This document shows positions 49,004 to 57,837 of a stretch of DNA of 64,000 nt, one piece after another. Source of the DNA: Micromonospora sp. FIMYZ51 (GTDB taxonomy: Bacteria; Actinomycetota; Actinomycetes; Mycobacteriales; Micromonosporaceae); assembly GCF_038246755.1 (NCBI RefSeq), contig NZ_CP134706.1, positions 6,947,501-7,011,500 of the forward strand, in the 5' to 3' direction. The notes beneath the pieces were generated by a model. That model worked only from the letters and a program-made list of their open reading frames with translations, did not search any database and was not told the origin of the DNA. Position numbers and translations under genes: made by a program. How positions within the stretch are numbered: the first letter of the stretch is position 1; each line of letters starts with the position of its first letter.

Positions 49004-51514
49004 ATGATCCATCTCTTGAAACGAGACAATGAGACCGATCGGCGGCTCACGCTGCTAGTCGGTCTCGTCGTCGTGGCCGCTGCGGCGGCGGTGGTGGTCT
49101 CAAGCCTGGTGGCGTCCGCCGCACCCCTGACCACCCCCCTCAACGAGCTCTCCGCGCTGGCGATGTTGATCTTCTTGAGTGCCGTCGGCACCCTGGCCAA
49201 CACGCCCATCCGGATCCGGTCGACCAAGCACCTGATCAGCTGGAACGAGACCGCACTGGTCATCGCCCTGGCGCTCGCGCCGACCTCCTGGGTGGTGCTC
49301 TGCACCGCTGCCGGCGTGGCCCTGGCCTCCCTGCAACTGCCGCCGATCAAGCTCGCCTTCGGCGTCGGGAAGAACATCCTGATGGCCGTCGGCGCCGGTG
49401 CTGCCCTCAACGCCACCGGCTGGGAGGGCCTCGCCGGCGACCCATGGCGACTGATCGCACCACTCGCGGTGGCCTACCTCGTCGCTGTCCTGCTCGACGA
49501 GATCCTCGCGATCCCCGTGATCGCCCTGGCCTCCGGCACGCCCATCTTCCAGAGCTTCCGCAACAACCTCGACCTCAGAGTCGCGGGTTACGTCGTACGC
49601 TTCTTCGTCGCCGTCGGCAGCCTGCTCATCCTCCACGCCGACCCCCGGCTCCTGCTCGCCGTACCACCGCTCGTGCTCAGCCTGCACCTCGCCTACTCCA
49701 CCCGGGTCCGCGGCCGCACCGAGCAGCAGGCATGGCAGCGACTCGCCCAGACCACCGACGCACTCAACGTCGTCGAACTGGACGCGGTGCTCACCACCGC
49801 GGTCACCCGGGCCGCCGAACTGTTCTCCGCCGACGAGGTGGAGGTGGAACTCCGCGACGGCGCCCGCCTCGTACGCGGCGGCTCCGACCGCGTCGACTAC
49901 GACGGACCAGCCGGCGAGGCACCCGCAGCGCCCGGCGCGGTCGTCTCCGCCCGCCTCGAAGGACACGACAGGTCCGTCGATGTGGGCGTGCTGCGGCTGC
50001 GCTTCCACAGCCCGGTGCAACTCAACGAACGAGAGCGCTACACCCTGCACACCTTCGCCTCGGCACTCTGCACGGCGGTACGCAACGCCCAGGCGTACGC
50101 CGAACTCGCCCGGGTGGCCCAGGCCCACGCGCACGCCGCGGCACACGACGCCCTCACCGGCCTGGCCAACCGACGCCACCTGCTCGACGAGGGCAACGAA
50201 CAACTACACAACCGGCACGCCGACGGAGTCACCGCGCTGGTGCTGATCGACCTCAACCACTTCAAGGAGGTCAACGACACCCTCGGGCACGCCGCCGGTG
50301 ACCAGACGCTGATCCAGGTCGCCGAGCGGCTACGCGCCGCCGCCCGCGCCGGTGACCTGGTGGCCCGACTCGGCGGCGACGAATTCGCCGTACTCCTGCG
50401 AGCCCTGCCCGCCCCCGCGGTGGCCGCGCACCGCGCCGAGACCCTGCTGGCCGCGTTGCACGAGCCGTTCGACATCGACGGCATGCGAATCAGCGTCGAG
50501 GCCAGCGGCGGCATCGCCATCGCCCCGTCCGCAGGTGGCATGGTCGAACTGTTGCGCCGCGCCGACGTCGCGATGTACCAGGCCAAACGCGCCGGCCAAC
50601 GGATCGCCACCTACCTGCCGGCCCGAGACACCGCCGACCTCGGCCGGCTCACGCTCGGCGGCGAACTACCCCGCGCCGTCGCCGACCAGGAATTCACCGT
50701 GAACTTCCAGCCGATCGTCGACCTCGGCACCGGCGAGGTCATCGCGGCCGAGGCACTGGCCCGGTGGCGCCACCCCACCCACGGCATGATCGACCCGCTG
50801 CGCTTCCTGGAGGCGGTCGAGCGCTCCGGGCTGCTCCCCGCCTTCGCCGAGGCGATCCTCGACCAGGCGTTGATCGCCGCCGGCACCTGGCGCGACGCCG
50901 GCTTCGACGTCCCGGTGGCGGTGAACGTCTCCCCCCGCAGCCTGCTCGACGCCCGATTCCCCAGCGCGGTGCTGGCCCGCCTACGCGCCCACCACCTGCC
51001 CCCCGACCGGCTGGTGCTGGAGCTGACCGAAACCCTCACCCTCAGCCAACTCGACGTCGTCGACCAGGTGCTCACCCGGCTACGCGACTCCGGCATCCGG
51101 CTCGCCCTGGACGACTTCGGCACCGGCTACTCCTCGCTCTCCCTGCTCTCCCGGATCCCGGTGCACCAGCTGAAGATCGACCGAAGCTTCGTCACCGCGA
51201 TGGAGTCCTCCACCGAAGCCGCCGCCATCGTCCGCTCCACCCTCGATCTCGGCCGCAGCCTCGACCTGGCGGTGGTCGCCGAAGGAGTGGAACGGGAGGC
51301 CCAGCGCCGGGCCCTCTGGGAACTCGGCTGCACCGCCGGCCAAGGCCACCTCTTCGCCCGGCCTCTGGCCACCGGAACGCTGCTGGCGGCACTCCACCGG
51401 GGCGCGGGCGGCCGTCCCGGCGTCCTCGCCGCTCCGCTACACGATGCCGGGGCGGTGGTCCGGCTACCTCCCGGCCGCCGACCGGGGGCCCGCAACCGCC
51501 ATCAGCCGGCCTGA
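49004..51514 (+). CDS. Membrane-bound GGDEF-EAL protein (cyclic di-GMP turnover)
   Basis: The protein has 836 residues. About seven transmembrane helices occupy residues 1-215, then a GAF-like region to ~360. The GGDEF domain is intact (HDALTGLANR, RLGGDEFAVLL at ~455-460) and the EAL domain keeps its catalytic motifs (EALARWRHP, LELTET, LDDFGTGYSSL, KIDRSF, AEGVE), so both synthase and phosphodiesterase activities are possible. The short tail is disordered. ATG 49004 is preceded by AGGAG at 48995-48999 and chosen over GTG 48980. Its GTG/ATG upstream region is shared with the divergent AfsR gene. c-di-GMP controls development in actinomycetes. Confidence 0.92.
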   Translation: MIHLLKRDNETDRRLTLLVGLVVVAAAAAVVVSSLVASAAPLTTPLNELSALAMLIFLSAVGTLANTPIRIRSTKHLISWNETALVIALALAPTSWVVLCTAAGVALASLQLPPIKLAFGVGKNILMAVGAGAALNATGWEGLAGDPWRLIAPLAVAYLVAVLLDEILAIPVIALASGTPIFQSFRNNLDLRVAGYVVRFFVAVGSLLILHADPRLLLAVPPLVLSLHLAYSTRVRGRTEQQAWQRLAQTTDALNVVELDAVLTTAVTRAAELFSADEVEVELRDGARLVRGGSDRVDYDGPAGEAPAAPGAVVSARLEGHDRSVDVGVLRLRFHSPVQLNERERYTLHTFASALCTAVRNAQAYAELARVAQAHAHAAAHDALTGLANRRHLLDEGNEQLHNRHADGVTALVLIDLNHFKEVNDTLGHAAGDQTLIQVAERLRAAARAGDLVARLGGDEFAVLLRALPAPAVAAHRAETLLAALHEPFDIDGMRISVEASGGIAIAPSAGGMVELLRRADVAMYQAKRAGQRIATYLPARDTADLGRLTLGGELPRAVADQEFTVNFQPIVDLGTGEVIAAEALARWRHPTHGMIDPLRFLEAVERSGLLPAFAEAILDQALIAAGTWRDAGFDVPVAVNVSPRSLLDARFPSAVLARLRAHHLPPDRLVLELTETLTLSQLDVVDQVLTRLRDSGIRLALDDFGTGYSSLSLLSRIPVHQLKIDRSFVTAMESSTEAAAIVRSTLDLGRSLDLAVVAEGVEREAQRRALWELGCTAGQGHLFARPLATGTLLAALHRGAGGRPGVLAAPLHDAGAVVRLPPGRRPGARNRHQPA

Positions 51515-51527
51515 CACACTCGACCGA

Positions 51528-52850
51528 ATGCGCACCGGCACCGCGACCGATCTCCGCCCCCGCTGGTGGCACCGAATCGACTCCGCTGGCGGCGGCCTCC
51601 CGCTCGACCTCGGCCTCTACGCCGCCTCGGCCGCCTTCGCGGCGGTCACCGCCGCCACCTCCACCCTCACCCCGCACCGCGCCTGGGGCAGCATCGCCGC
51701 ACTGGGCTACCTCGCCGCCACGCTCGCCGCAGCCAGCCAGCTCCTCCTGCGTCGCCACCGGCCGGCCGCCCCGCTCGTCGGCGTACCGGCCCGCTGGCTG
51801 GTCGCCGCCCTGGCCTTCGCCGGCACCGCCGTGGCGCCCCTGATCGCACAGGCCGTCCAACGAGCCGCCGGGCGGACCGATCGGGCACAGGAGGAGGTAC
51901 TCGTCGTCGAGGACTCCGGACGACGACTGTGGGAAAGCGGCACGCCCTACCTCGGGCCGGACGCGATCGCCGCGCTGCACCCCGACGACCAGCTCCTCGG
52001 CTACACCCCGTACCAGCCGGGCATGGCACTGTTCGGGCTACCCCGCGCGCTGGCCGACACCTGGTGGACCGACGCCCGGGTCTGGTTCGCCATCGGCACC
52101 ACGCTGTTCCTCCTCCTCGCCGTGCGCCTCCTCCGGCGACCCCGCACCGCCGGCCCGACCCGGCACGACGCACTCCTGCTCCGCGCCGTGCAGGCCGCCA
52201 CCGTCCTGCCGATCTGCGCGCTCACCCTGGCCACCGGGGGCGACGACCTACCCGTACTCGCGCTCTGCCTGCTCGCCCTCGGCTACGCCGCCGCCGCACG
52301 TCCCGGCCGCGCCGGCATCGCCGTCGGACTGGCCGGTGCCCTCAAGCTCTTCGCCTGGCCGGTCGGCCTGGTGCTGATCATCTGGGGCATCACCCGCCGA
52401 GCTGGCCTGCGGGTCGCGGTCGGCGCGCTGGGGCTACCCGCCGCCGCACTGCTGCCCACCCTGCTGGTCGACGCGGAGGCACTGGTGGAGAACGTGCTGC
52501 GGTTTCCACTCGGGCACGGCCTGGTCGCCAGCCCAGCCCAGTCACCCTTCCCCGGGCACCTGATCGCCAGCACGCTGCCGGCCGGCCGGACGATTGCCGG
52601 GGCGCTGCTGATCGGCACCGGGCTGATGATCGCCGTCCGGCTCGCCCGCCGTCCGCCCCGCACCGCCCACGCCGCAGCGCTGATCTGCGGGTACGGGCTC
52701 CTCGCGGCCATCCTGCTGATGCCCACCACCCGCTTCGGCTACCTGCTGTACCCGATCGCGTTCCTACTCTGGGCACCCGCGCTGGCACCTCCCGAGATCC
52801 GGCAACCGGCGAGCGAAGAGGGCCGGCGGAGCGTAGACCTGAAGGCATGA
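51528..52850 (+). CDS. GT87/DUF2029-like membrane protein, possible glycosyltransferase
   Basis: A 440-residue polytopic protein with about ten helices. The extracellular loop after the second helix has ESGTPYLGPDAIAAL and YTPYQPGMALFGLP, resembling the aspartate-containing loops and TPYQP motifs of GT-C glycosyltransferases of the DUF2029 type. LAGALKLFAWPVGLVLI and TRFGYLLYPIAFLLWAP are also family-like. ATG 51528 was chosen as the first start after the upstream stop. It overlaps the next gene by four bases (ATGA), so the two are coupled. Substrate unknown. Confidence 0.78.
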   Translation: MRTGTATDLRPRWWHRIDSAGGGLPLDLGLYAASAAFAAVTAATSTLTPHRAWGSIAALGYLAATLAAASQLLLRRHRPAAPLVGVPARWLVAALAFAGTAVAPLIAQAVQRAAGRTDRAQEEVLVVEDSGRRLWESGTPYLGPDAIAALHPDDQLLGYTPYQPGMALFGLPRALADTWWTDARVWFAIGTTLFLLLAVRLLRRPRTAGPTRHDALLLRAVQAATVLPICALTLATGGDDLPVLALCLLALGYAAAARPGRAGIAVGLAGALKLFAWPVGLVLIIWGITRRAGLRVAVGALGLPAAALLPTLLVDAEALVENVLRFPLGHGLVASPAQSPFPGHLIASTLPAGRTIAGALLIGTGLMIAVRLARRPPRTAHAAALICGYGLLAAILLMPTTRFGYLLYPIAFLLWAPALAPPEIRQPASEEGRRSVDLKA

Positions 52851-53479
52851 CCACTTACCGCGACCGCGCCGAGGCCGGCCGGGCACTTGCCGACCGGCTG
52901 GCCGCACTGATCGGCGAACCCGATGTCGTCGTGCTCGGACTGGTACGCGGCGGCGTGCCGGTGGCCCGAGTCGTCGCCGAACGGCTCGGCGTACCACTGG
53001 ACGTGCTGGTGGTACGCAAGCTCGGCATGCCACTGGCCCCGGAGGTCGCCTTCGGGGCACTTGGCCCCGGCGGCGTACGCGTCCTCAACGACACCGTCGC
53101 CGCCCAGGTCGACCCGGCGGACATCGCCGAGGTCCAGCATCGCGAGCAGGCAGAGCTGGACCGGCGGGAGCGGCTCTACCGAGCCGGCCGCCCACCGCTG
53201 GACCTGGCCGGTCGCACCGCAGTCATCGTCGACGACGGGCTCGCCACCGGCGCGACCGCCCGCGCAGCCGTTCAGGTCGCCCGCCAACTCGGCGCGCACC
53301 GCGTGGTGGTCGCCGTTCCGGTCGGCTCCGACGAGGCGTACGAGATGCTCGCCGCCGAGGCCGACCAGGTGATCTGCGCCCAACGACCACCCGACTTCGG
53401 CGCGGTCGGGGCATACTACGACGACTTCCACGAGGTCTCCGACGAGGAGGTGACGGCCGCGCTGGCCGCTGCCGGATGA
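52847..53479 (+). CDS. Phosphoribosyltransferase-fold protein
   Basis: The 210-residue protein has the type I phosphoribosyltransferase PRPP loop AVIVDDGLATGATARAAV and the opening VVVLGLVRGGVPVARVVAERL. PLDVLVVRKLGMPLAPEVAFGAL is characteristic of the actinobacterial subset often found next to dienelactone hydrolases. The base specificity is not known and it may act on non-purine substrates. ATG 52847 overlaps the upstream stop in ATGA. Confidence 0.88.
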   Translation: MTTYRDRAEAGRALADRLAALIGEPDVVVLGLVRGGVPVARVVAERLGVPLDVLVVRKLGMPLAPEVAFGALGPGGVRVLNDTVAAQVDPADIAEVQHREQAELDRRERLYRAGRPPLDLAGRTAVIVDDGLATGATARAAVQVARQLGAHRVVVAVPVGSDEAYEMLAAEADQVICAQRPPDFGAVGAYYDDFHEVSDEEVTAALAAAG

Positions 53480-53501
53480 ACCGACCAGGTACCTTCGGAT
53501 A

Positions 53502-53873
53502 ATGAGCCTGACCTGTCCCAAGTGTCACGGAGAAATGCGCCAGTACGAGCGCAGCGGCGTCGTCATCGACCAGTGCGGCGAGTGCCGGGGCATCTTCCTC
53601 GACCGTGGCGAGCTGGAGAAGCTGTTCGAGGCGGAGGCCAACTGGAGCGCCCAGCAGGCCCCGCCGCCCCCACCCCAGCCCGCCGCACCGCGCGGCGGCT
53701 ACCAGCCGCCGCCCGCACCCGCGCCGCACCAGCCCGGCTACGGCGCCGTGCCGCCGCCCCCACCGCCCGGCTACCCGGCCCCGGCTCCGGCGTACGGCCA
53801 TCAGCACTACGGCTACCACGGCCACTACCGTCGGAAGAAGCGCAAGAGCTTCCTGGACGACATGTTCGGCTGA
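53502..53873 (+). CDS. zf-TFIIB domain protein with a Pro-rich linker
   Basis: The 123-residue protein starts with a zinc ribbon: CPKCHGEM and CGECRGIFLDRGELEKLFE, matching the PF13453 zf-TFIIB family. A long Pro/Tyr/Gly/His-rich disordered region follows (QQAPPPPPQPAAP, GYGAVPPPPPPGYP, GHQHYGYHGHY). The basic tail RRKKRKSFLDDMFG is conserved in many actinobacterial members. ATG 53502 is 22 bases after the preceding gene. Function unknown; a nucleic-acid or protein-binding role is inferred. Confidence 0.85.
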   Translation: MSLTCPKCHGEMRQYERSGVVIDQCGECRGIFLDRGELEKLFEAEANWSAQQAPPPPPQPAAPRGGYQPPPAPAPHQPGYGAVPPPPPPGYPAPAPAYGHQHYGYHGHYRRKKRKSFLDDMFG

Positions 53874-53909
53874 GCCTGGACAGCCGGCACCCCAGCTGAC
53901 ACGTCCCCC

Positions 53910-53945
53910 GGTGACCGGGCCGCCACCCTGGCCGGCCCGGTCACC
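53910..53945 (+). terminator. Hairpin terminator after the zf-TFIIB gene
   Basis: GGTGACCGGGCCG and its exact complement form a 13-bp stem with a 10-base loop, 36 bases after the stop codon. Confidence 0.75.
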
Positions 53946-54004
53946 CGGCCCCACCGCCGTGCGTGGCCCGAGCCGACCGGCCCCAGATGTGGGACGCTGC
54001 CGGT

Positions 54005-54357
54005 ATGGGGTCCCGAGGTTCGCACATCGCCCTGGCCAACGCCTACCACGGCGTCACCGAGGCGGTCGCCGACCTCGACGACGCCGACCTGCAACGGATC
54101 ACCCGGTGCCACGGCTGGCTCGTCGCCGACCTGCTCTTCCACCTGGTCTGCGACGCGCAGCGGGCGCTCGTCGCACTGGCCAGCCCCGCCGACGCACCGG
54201 CTACCGTGGACGCGGTCAGCTCGGTGTGGCACCCCGCCGACCGCCCTATTGGGACGACCACGAGTACCTCCTCAAGGCCACCGGGTCTCACGCACTCAGC
54301 GACCTGGAACGCCGGCAACTCGGCCACCTGACCGACCGCTTCCCGGTGCTCGGCTGA
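54005..54357 (+). pseudogene. Remnant of a maleylpyruvate isomerase family (DinB-like) gene
   Basis: From ATG 54005 about 75 residues match the N-terminal helical domain of the mycothiol-dependent maleylpyruvate isomerase family (YHGVTEAVADLDDADLQRITRCHGWLVADLLFHL). After codon ~78 the homology jumps to another frame: PPYWDDHEYLLKATGSHALS and ERRQLGHLTDRFPVLG end at the stop 54355-54357, which reads like the family's C terminus. The central ~100 residues are missing and the frame is shifted, so the gene is a deletion remnant. It runs into the convergent homing endonuclease remnant. Confidence 0.7.
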
Positions 54358-55303
54358 GGACTCGCTGAGGCTTAGCGCATGCCGTATTGGCGAGAATCTC
54401 CTGAGCGATCGCCGCTTTGCGCGGCAGGGCGACACTTGCGCCGACGTAGAGCAAGGAGACTATTTTCTCAGCCGGATTGCACGTCGTCCCTACTGTATAA
54501 ATTGTCTTGTGGGAACGTACCGTGAGGTTGCGAATCTCGTGATCCTTGAGAAAGTCCACGAAGGAAGAAAGTAAGCGCCGACTCCCCACGAGCCTGAACT
54601 GGGGAAACTTCAAGCTGCTCGACCTGCTTCTCGGGTACAAACCAAGCGACCCATCCCCATCGACTACTCCACGCCAGAAATCTCGGGAGGCACACAATTG
54701 ATTATCGATCTCACCTTGGTACCTGCCGAGCGTAATCACGCGCTCCGCTAGTTGCTAAGAGCGCACCGAGAATTGGCATGATCCGTGGGTCGGACTTGGC
54801 GCCGAGATGCTGCTAGTTGATCCAAGGAAGGACCACAGCGAACGCAAATGATCACTATCTTTCACTGCCAGCCCGACGGATATCTGCGGTAGATGACCAG
54901 CACGGTAGGCTACGCAGCCGTCCGCAAAGAGGAAACCAAGCCAGTAACTCGCCTCGGGTGTCAAGTCATCGAATGCGTCATGGTTCAACGTGTGCACCGT
55001 TTTTCGCAGGGTTACTCCCCGACGCAGCAACAATCCACGCATGCCCGGTTCCGTGAAGCCGAATCTCCTCGCCAACTCCGCAAGAGGCAGCCCTTGCAGA
55101 TACAACCGGACGGCTTCGGCGCGTTGCGGCTCGGCCAGCTTAGCCCTCGTTCGAGCCGGGATCCCGCGTCTACGAAGGAGCCCTCGGATCGCCTGCCTGG
55201 TTACGCCGTATGACGTTGCGATCGCTGTGAGGCTTTCGCCACCAGCCGCACGATGAACCGCCGCTATCTGGTCCGGCGACAACCGGTTTTCGAATCGGCT
55301 CAC
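54296..55303 (-). pseudogene. LAGLIDADG homing endonuclease gene interrupted by one in-frame TAG
   Basis: Read from 55303 leftwards, an N-terminal HTH region (LSPDQIAAVHRAAGGESLTA, TRQAIRGLLRRRGI) and a second HTH-like repeat (AELARRFGFTEPGMRGLLLR) precede a LAGLIDADG helix (ASYWLGFLFADGCV). The frame is stopped by TAG at 54755-54757, then continues in the same frame with a second LAGLIDADG helix (DFWRGVVDGDGSLGLY) to 54296. One nonsense change thus separates two halves. The GTG start at 55303 overlaps the dnaB stop by four bases. The lower GC of 54360-55300 suggests acquisition. The end reads through the isomerase remnant. Confidence 0.82.
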
Positions 55304-57837
55304 ACGATTGCCATGTCCACGAATCTCGACAGGTGTAGCTGGGCTGCCACGGTCACCGTATCGGTCGGACCATTCCTGTGTTTGGCGATTATAAAATCCG
55401 CTTCCCCGGCCCGCGGCGACTCTTTGTCATAATAGTCGTCACGGTGCAGAAGGATGACAACGTCGGCATCCTGTTCTATAGACCCCGATTCGCGCAGATC
55501 GGACAATTGGGGGCGTTTGTCGGTACGCTGCTCGGGGCCACGATTCAGCTGACTTACCGCGATGACCGGGCACTCGACCTCCTTGGCCAGCAGTTTGAGG
55601 CCCCGGGACAGGTCCGCGACCTCCTGCTGCCGGCTCTCGGTGCGCTTCGGCGAGGTCATCAGCTGGAGGTAGTCGACCACGATCAATTTGAGGTCGTGCC
55701 GCTGCTTGAGCCGGCGGGCCTTGGCCCGGATCTCCATCAGGTTCATGCTCGGCGTGTCATCGACGAAGAGCGGGGCCTCGCTGATCTCGCCCATGCACCG
55801 GGCGAGCTTGGTCCAGTCGTCGTCGGAGAGCTGCCCGCTGCGCAGCACGTGCAGGGGCACCCGCGCCTCGGCGGAGAGCAACCGCATGACGATCTCGACC
55901 TTGCTCATCTCCAGCGAGAAGATCGCCGCCGCCTGGTTCGCTCTGATAGCGGCGTTGCGCGCGAAATCCATGCTCGCGGTGCTGTTGTGAGTCGGGATCA
56001 TCGACCGACCGGCCAGGTACAGGTGGTCCTCGTTGTCGACGGTCACGCAGCGGACCGGGACGCTCGGTACCGGACGAACATCAACGATGTACCGGCTGCC
56101 GGTCCGGGCGCTGCTGTCACCGCGCCGACGCGCCAGGTGCACCTCACGCTTCCGCGACAGGCCGAACACCTCGTCCGTTGTCGTGAAGTTCAGGGTGTAT
56201 GCGATGGAGGACTCGCAGGTTCGGCCCTGCACAACCTTCCGGGTTACCGAACAGCGATATCCCAGGCTGACAACCAGCTCGTAGACGTCGTCTGCCAGCC
56301 GCAGCGCCGTCGTGGTGAACTGCACGTCGCCCGACGCGCCGACGGTGCCGTCGGTGTCCAGCAGTCCAGCGAGAAGTGCGCGGCGCTGTCGCTCACTGGC
56401 GCGAAGGTACTGGCGGGGAATGTGCTTGTTGTTCAGCACTCCGGCTGACCGCAGTAGCTCCGCGTCGGCGGTCGTTATCCGGCTTCCCGCACTGTGCCCG
56501 TCCGCGAGCCACGCACCCAGGGTGTACGGCGCGACCGGAAGGAGCCGTTCCGGCAACTGGATGGGCTTGGCGTTCACCACGGCGTGGTTCAGTCGGCGGT
56601 CAGTGCTCTGCGTCCTGAGCGTGGCCATGATCTGCTCAGTGGTCACCACCTGGGACTGCCGTGCAGCCACTATGGCTGCGTCCCAACCCGCTACTCGGTT
56701 CAGCAGCGCGCCATACCGGTCGCGCACCGGGTGGACGCGGGGAGCAGGGGTGGTTACCGCTGTCCGGTACCCCCGGACAGCGGTGACCATGTCGCCGGCA
56801 GCCGGACCAGCCGCAAGGCGACGCAGTTGATGCCCGGCTTCCGGTGACCGGTTGAAGGTGCGGGGGGCTGCGGCAACACCCCGCCGCATGGCCCTGGTTG
56901 TCGTCTTCCACAGGTGCTCGGCATCAGCGACGATTGTCGACCCGTCAGAGAACTCAACTTCATAGCAGGGGCGGTCATAGCGTGTCTCGAAGGCATCGGT
57001 GACGGTCGTGGGCAGGCCATCAGCGCCGAGAAGCTGATCGCCCACCTGCACGTCACCCATGGTGGTCCAGCCGGTCGGGGTCGGCAGCGGTGTGTCGAGC
57101 GCCAGCGCCTTGCCGAGGCCAGGCCGCCCCGCCACGATGATCAACTGACCGGCGTGCAGGCCGTTGAGCAGGCGGTCCAGGTCGGTGAAGCCGGTCGGTA
57201 CGCCGGTCATCACGCCGCCCTGGGCACCGACCGCCTCGATCTCGTCGAGGGTCGGTTGGAGCATGTCGGCGAGGACGGCGAAGTCCTCGCTGACCCGGCG
57301 CTCGGTCACGTCGTAGACGGCCTGCTGGGCCAGGTCGACGATGTCGTCGACGTCGCGGCTGCCTCCGCCGCCCCCGGTGCCGTAGCCGAGCTGCACGATC
57401 CGGGTGCCGGCCTCGACCAGCCGCCGCAGCACGGCCCGCTCGCTGACGATGCGCGCGTAGTAGGCCGCGTTAGCGGCGGTCGGCACGCTCGCGATAAGCG
57501 TGTGCAGGTAGGGCGCGCCGCCGATCCGGGCCAGGTCGCCGGAGTCCGCCAGGGCTGCCGCGACGGTGATCGCGTCGGCTGGTTCACCCCGGCCGTAGAT
57601 CTCCAGGATGGTGTCGAAGATGGTGGCGTGCACCGGCCGGTAGAAGTCGTTGGTCTTGAGGATCTCGACGACGTCGGCGATGGCGTCTTTGGACAGCAGC
57701 ATGCCCCCGAGGACGCACTGCTCGGCGGCGACGTCCTGGGGTGGCGTCTTGTCGAACTGGCCATCGCGGGGTGGCGGGCCGGAGGGTGGTCCACCGCCAG
57801 GGAACGACTCCGTCCGCATGTCGTCGGTGACCGACAC
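55300..57837 (-). CDS. dnaB: Replicative DNA helicase DnaB containing an intein
   Basis: The 845-residue precursor includes a 375-residue intein; the spliced helicase is about 470 residues. The N-terminal domain has PPQDVAAEQCVLGGML. The P-loop GRPGLGK-ST is split by the intein after Lys. The C-terminal domain has FSLEMSKVEIVMRLL, LIVVDYLQLM and SDLRESGSIEQDADVV. DnaB unwinds DNA at the replication fork. GTG 57837 is chosen for the GGAGGGGGG just upstream; the longer frame to 57924 adds an unlikely leader. Splicing is presumably essential because the ATP site is interrupted. The stop overlaps a homing-endonuclease gene start. Confidence 0.95.
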   Translation of the reverse strand: MSVTDDMRTESFPGGGPPSGPPPRDGQFDKTPPQDVAAEQCVLGGMLLSKDAIADVVEILKTNDFYRPVHATIFDTILEIYGRGEPADAITVAAALADSGDLARIGGAPYLHTLIASVPTAANAAYYARIVSERAVLRRLVEAGTRIVQLGYGTGGGGGSRDVDDIVDLAQQAVYDVTERRVSEDFAVLADMLQPTLDEIEAVGAQGGVMTGVPTGFTDLDRLLNGLHAGQLIIVAGRPGLGKALALDTPLPTPTGWTTMGDVQVGDQLLGADGLPTTVTDAFETRYDRPCYEVEFSDGSTIVADAEHLWKTTTRAMRRGVAAAPRTFNRSPEAGHQLRRLAAGPAAGDMVTAVRGYRTAVTTPAPRVHPVRDRYGALLNRVAGWDAAIVAARQSQVVTTEQIMATLRTQSTDRRLNHAVVNAKPIQLPERLLPVAPYTLGAWLADGHSAGSRITTADAELLRSAGVLNNKHIPRQYLRASERQRRALLAGLLDTDGTVGASGDVQFTTTALRLADDVYELVVSLGYRCSVTRKVVQGRTCESSIAYTLNFTTTDEVFGLSRKREVHLARRRGDSSARTGSRYIVDVRPVPSVPVRCVTVDNEDHLYLAGRSMIPTHNSTASMDFARNAAIRANQAAAIFSLEMSKVEIVMRLLSAEARVPLHVLRSGQLSDDDWTKLARCMGEISEAPLFVDDTPSMNLMEIRAKARRLKQRHDLKLIVVDYLQLMTSPKRTESRQQEVADLSRGLKLLAKEVECPVIAVSQLNRGPEQRTDKRPQLSDLRESGSIEQDADVVILLHRDDYYDKESPRAGEADFIIAKHRNGPTDTVTVAAQLHLSRFVDMAIV
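55984..57108 (-). mobile_element. Class 3-type intein with LAGLIDADG endonuclease in DnaB
   Basis: The 375-residue insert starts Ala-Leu-Ala-Leu-Asp (no Cys or Ser at position 1) and ends PTHN before Ser+1. Hallmarks of class 3 inteins are present: Trp67 in block B (EHLWKT), Cys354 in block F (PVRCVTVDN) and Thr373 in block G (PTHN). Endonuclease motifs are LGAWLADGHSAG (~197-208) and LLAGLLDTDGTVG (~245-257), both with acidic residues, so it may still be an active homing endonuclease. Boundaries are set by the P-loop sequence GRPGLGK|STASMDF. Confidence 0.9.

Noticed and set aside
48681..49007. A 108-codon plus-strand open frame in the AfsR/GGDEF-EAL gap
   Set aside because: Atypical AT-richer codons, no ribosome site and overlap with the true start at 49004. 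It reads as promoter DNA.
51528..53873. The GT87-like, phosphoribosyltransferase and zf-TFIIB genes as a defence system
   Set aside because: No effector, toxin or sensor domain was found. Their coupling is only by overlap or short spacing, so no claim is made.
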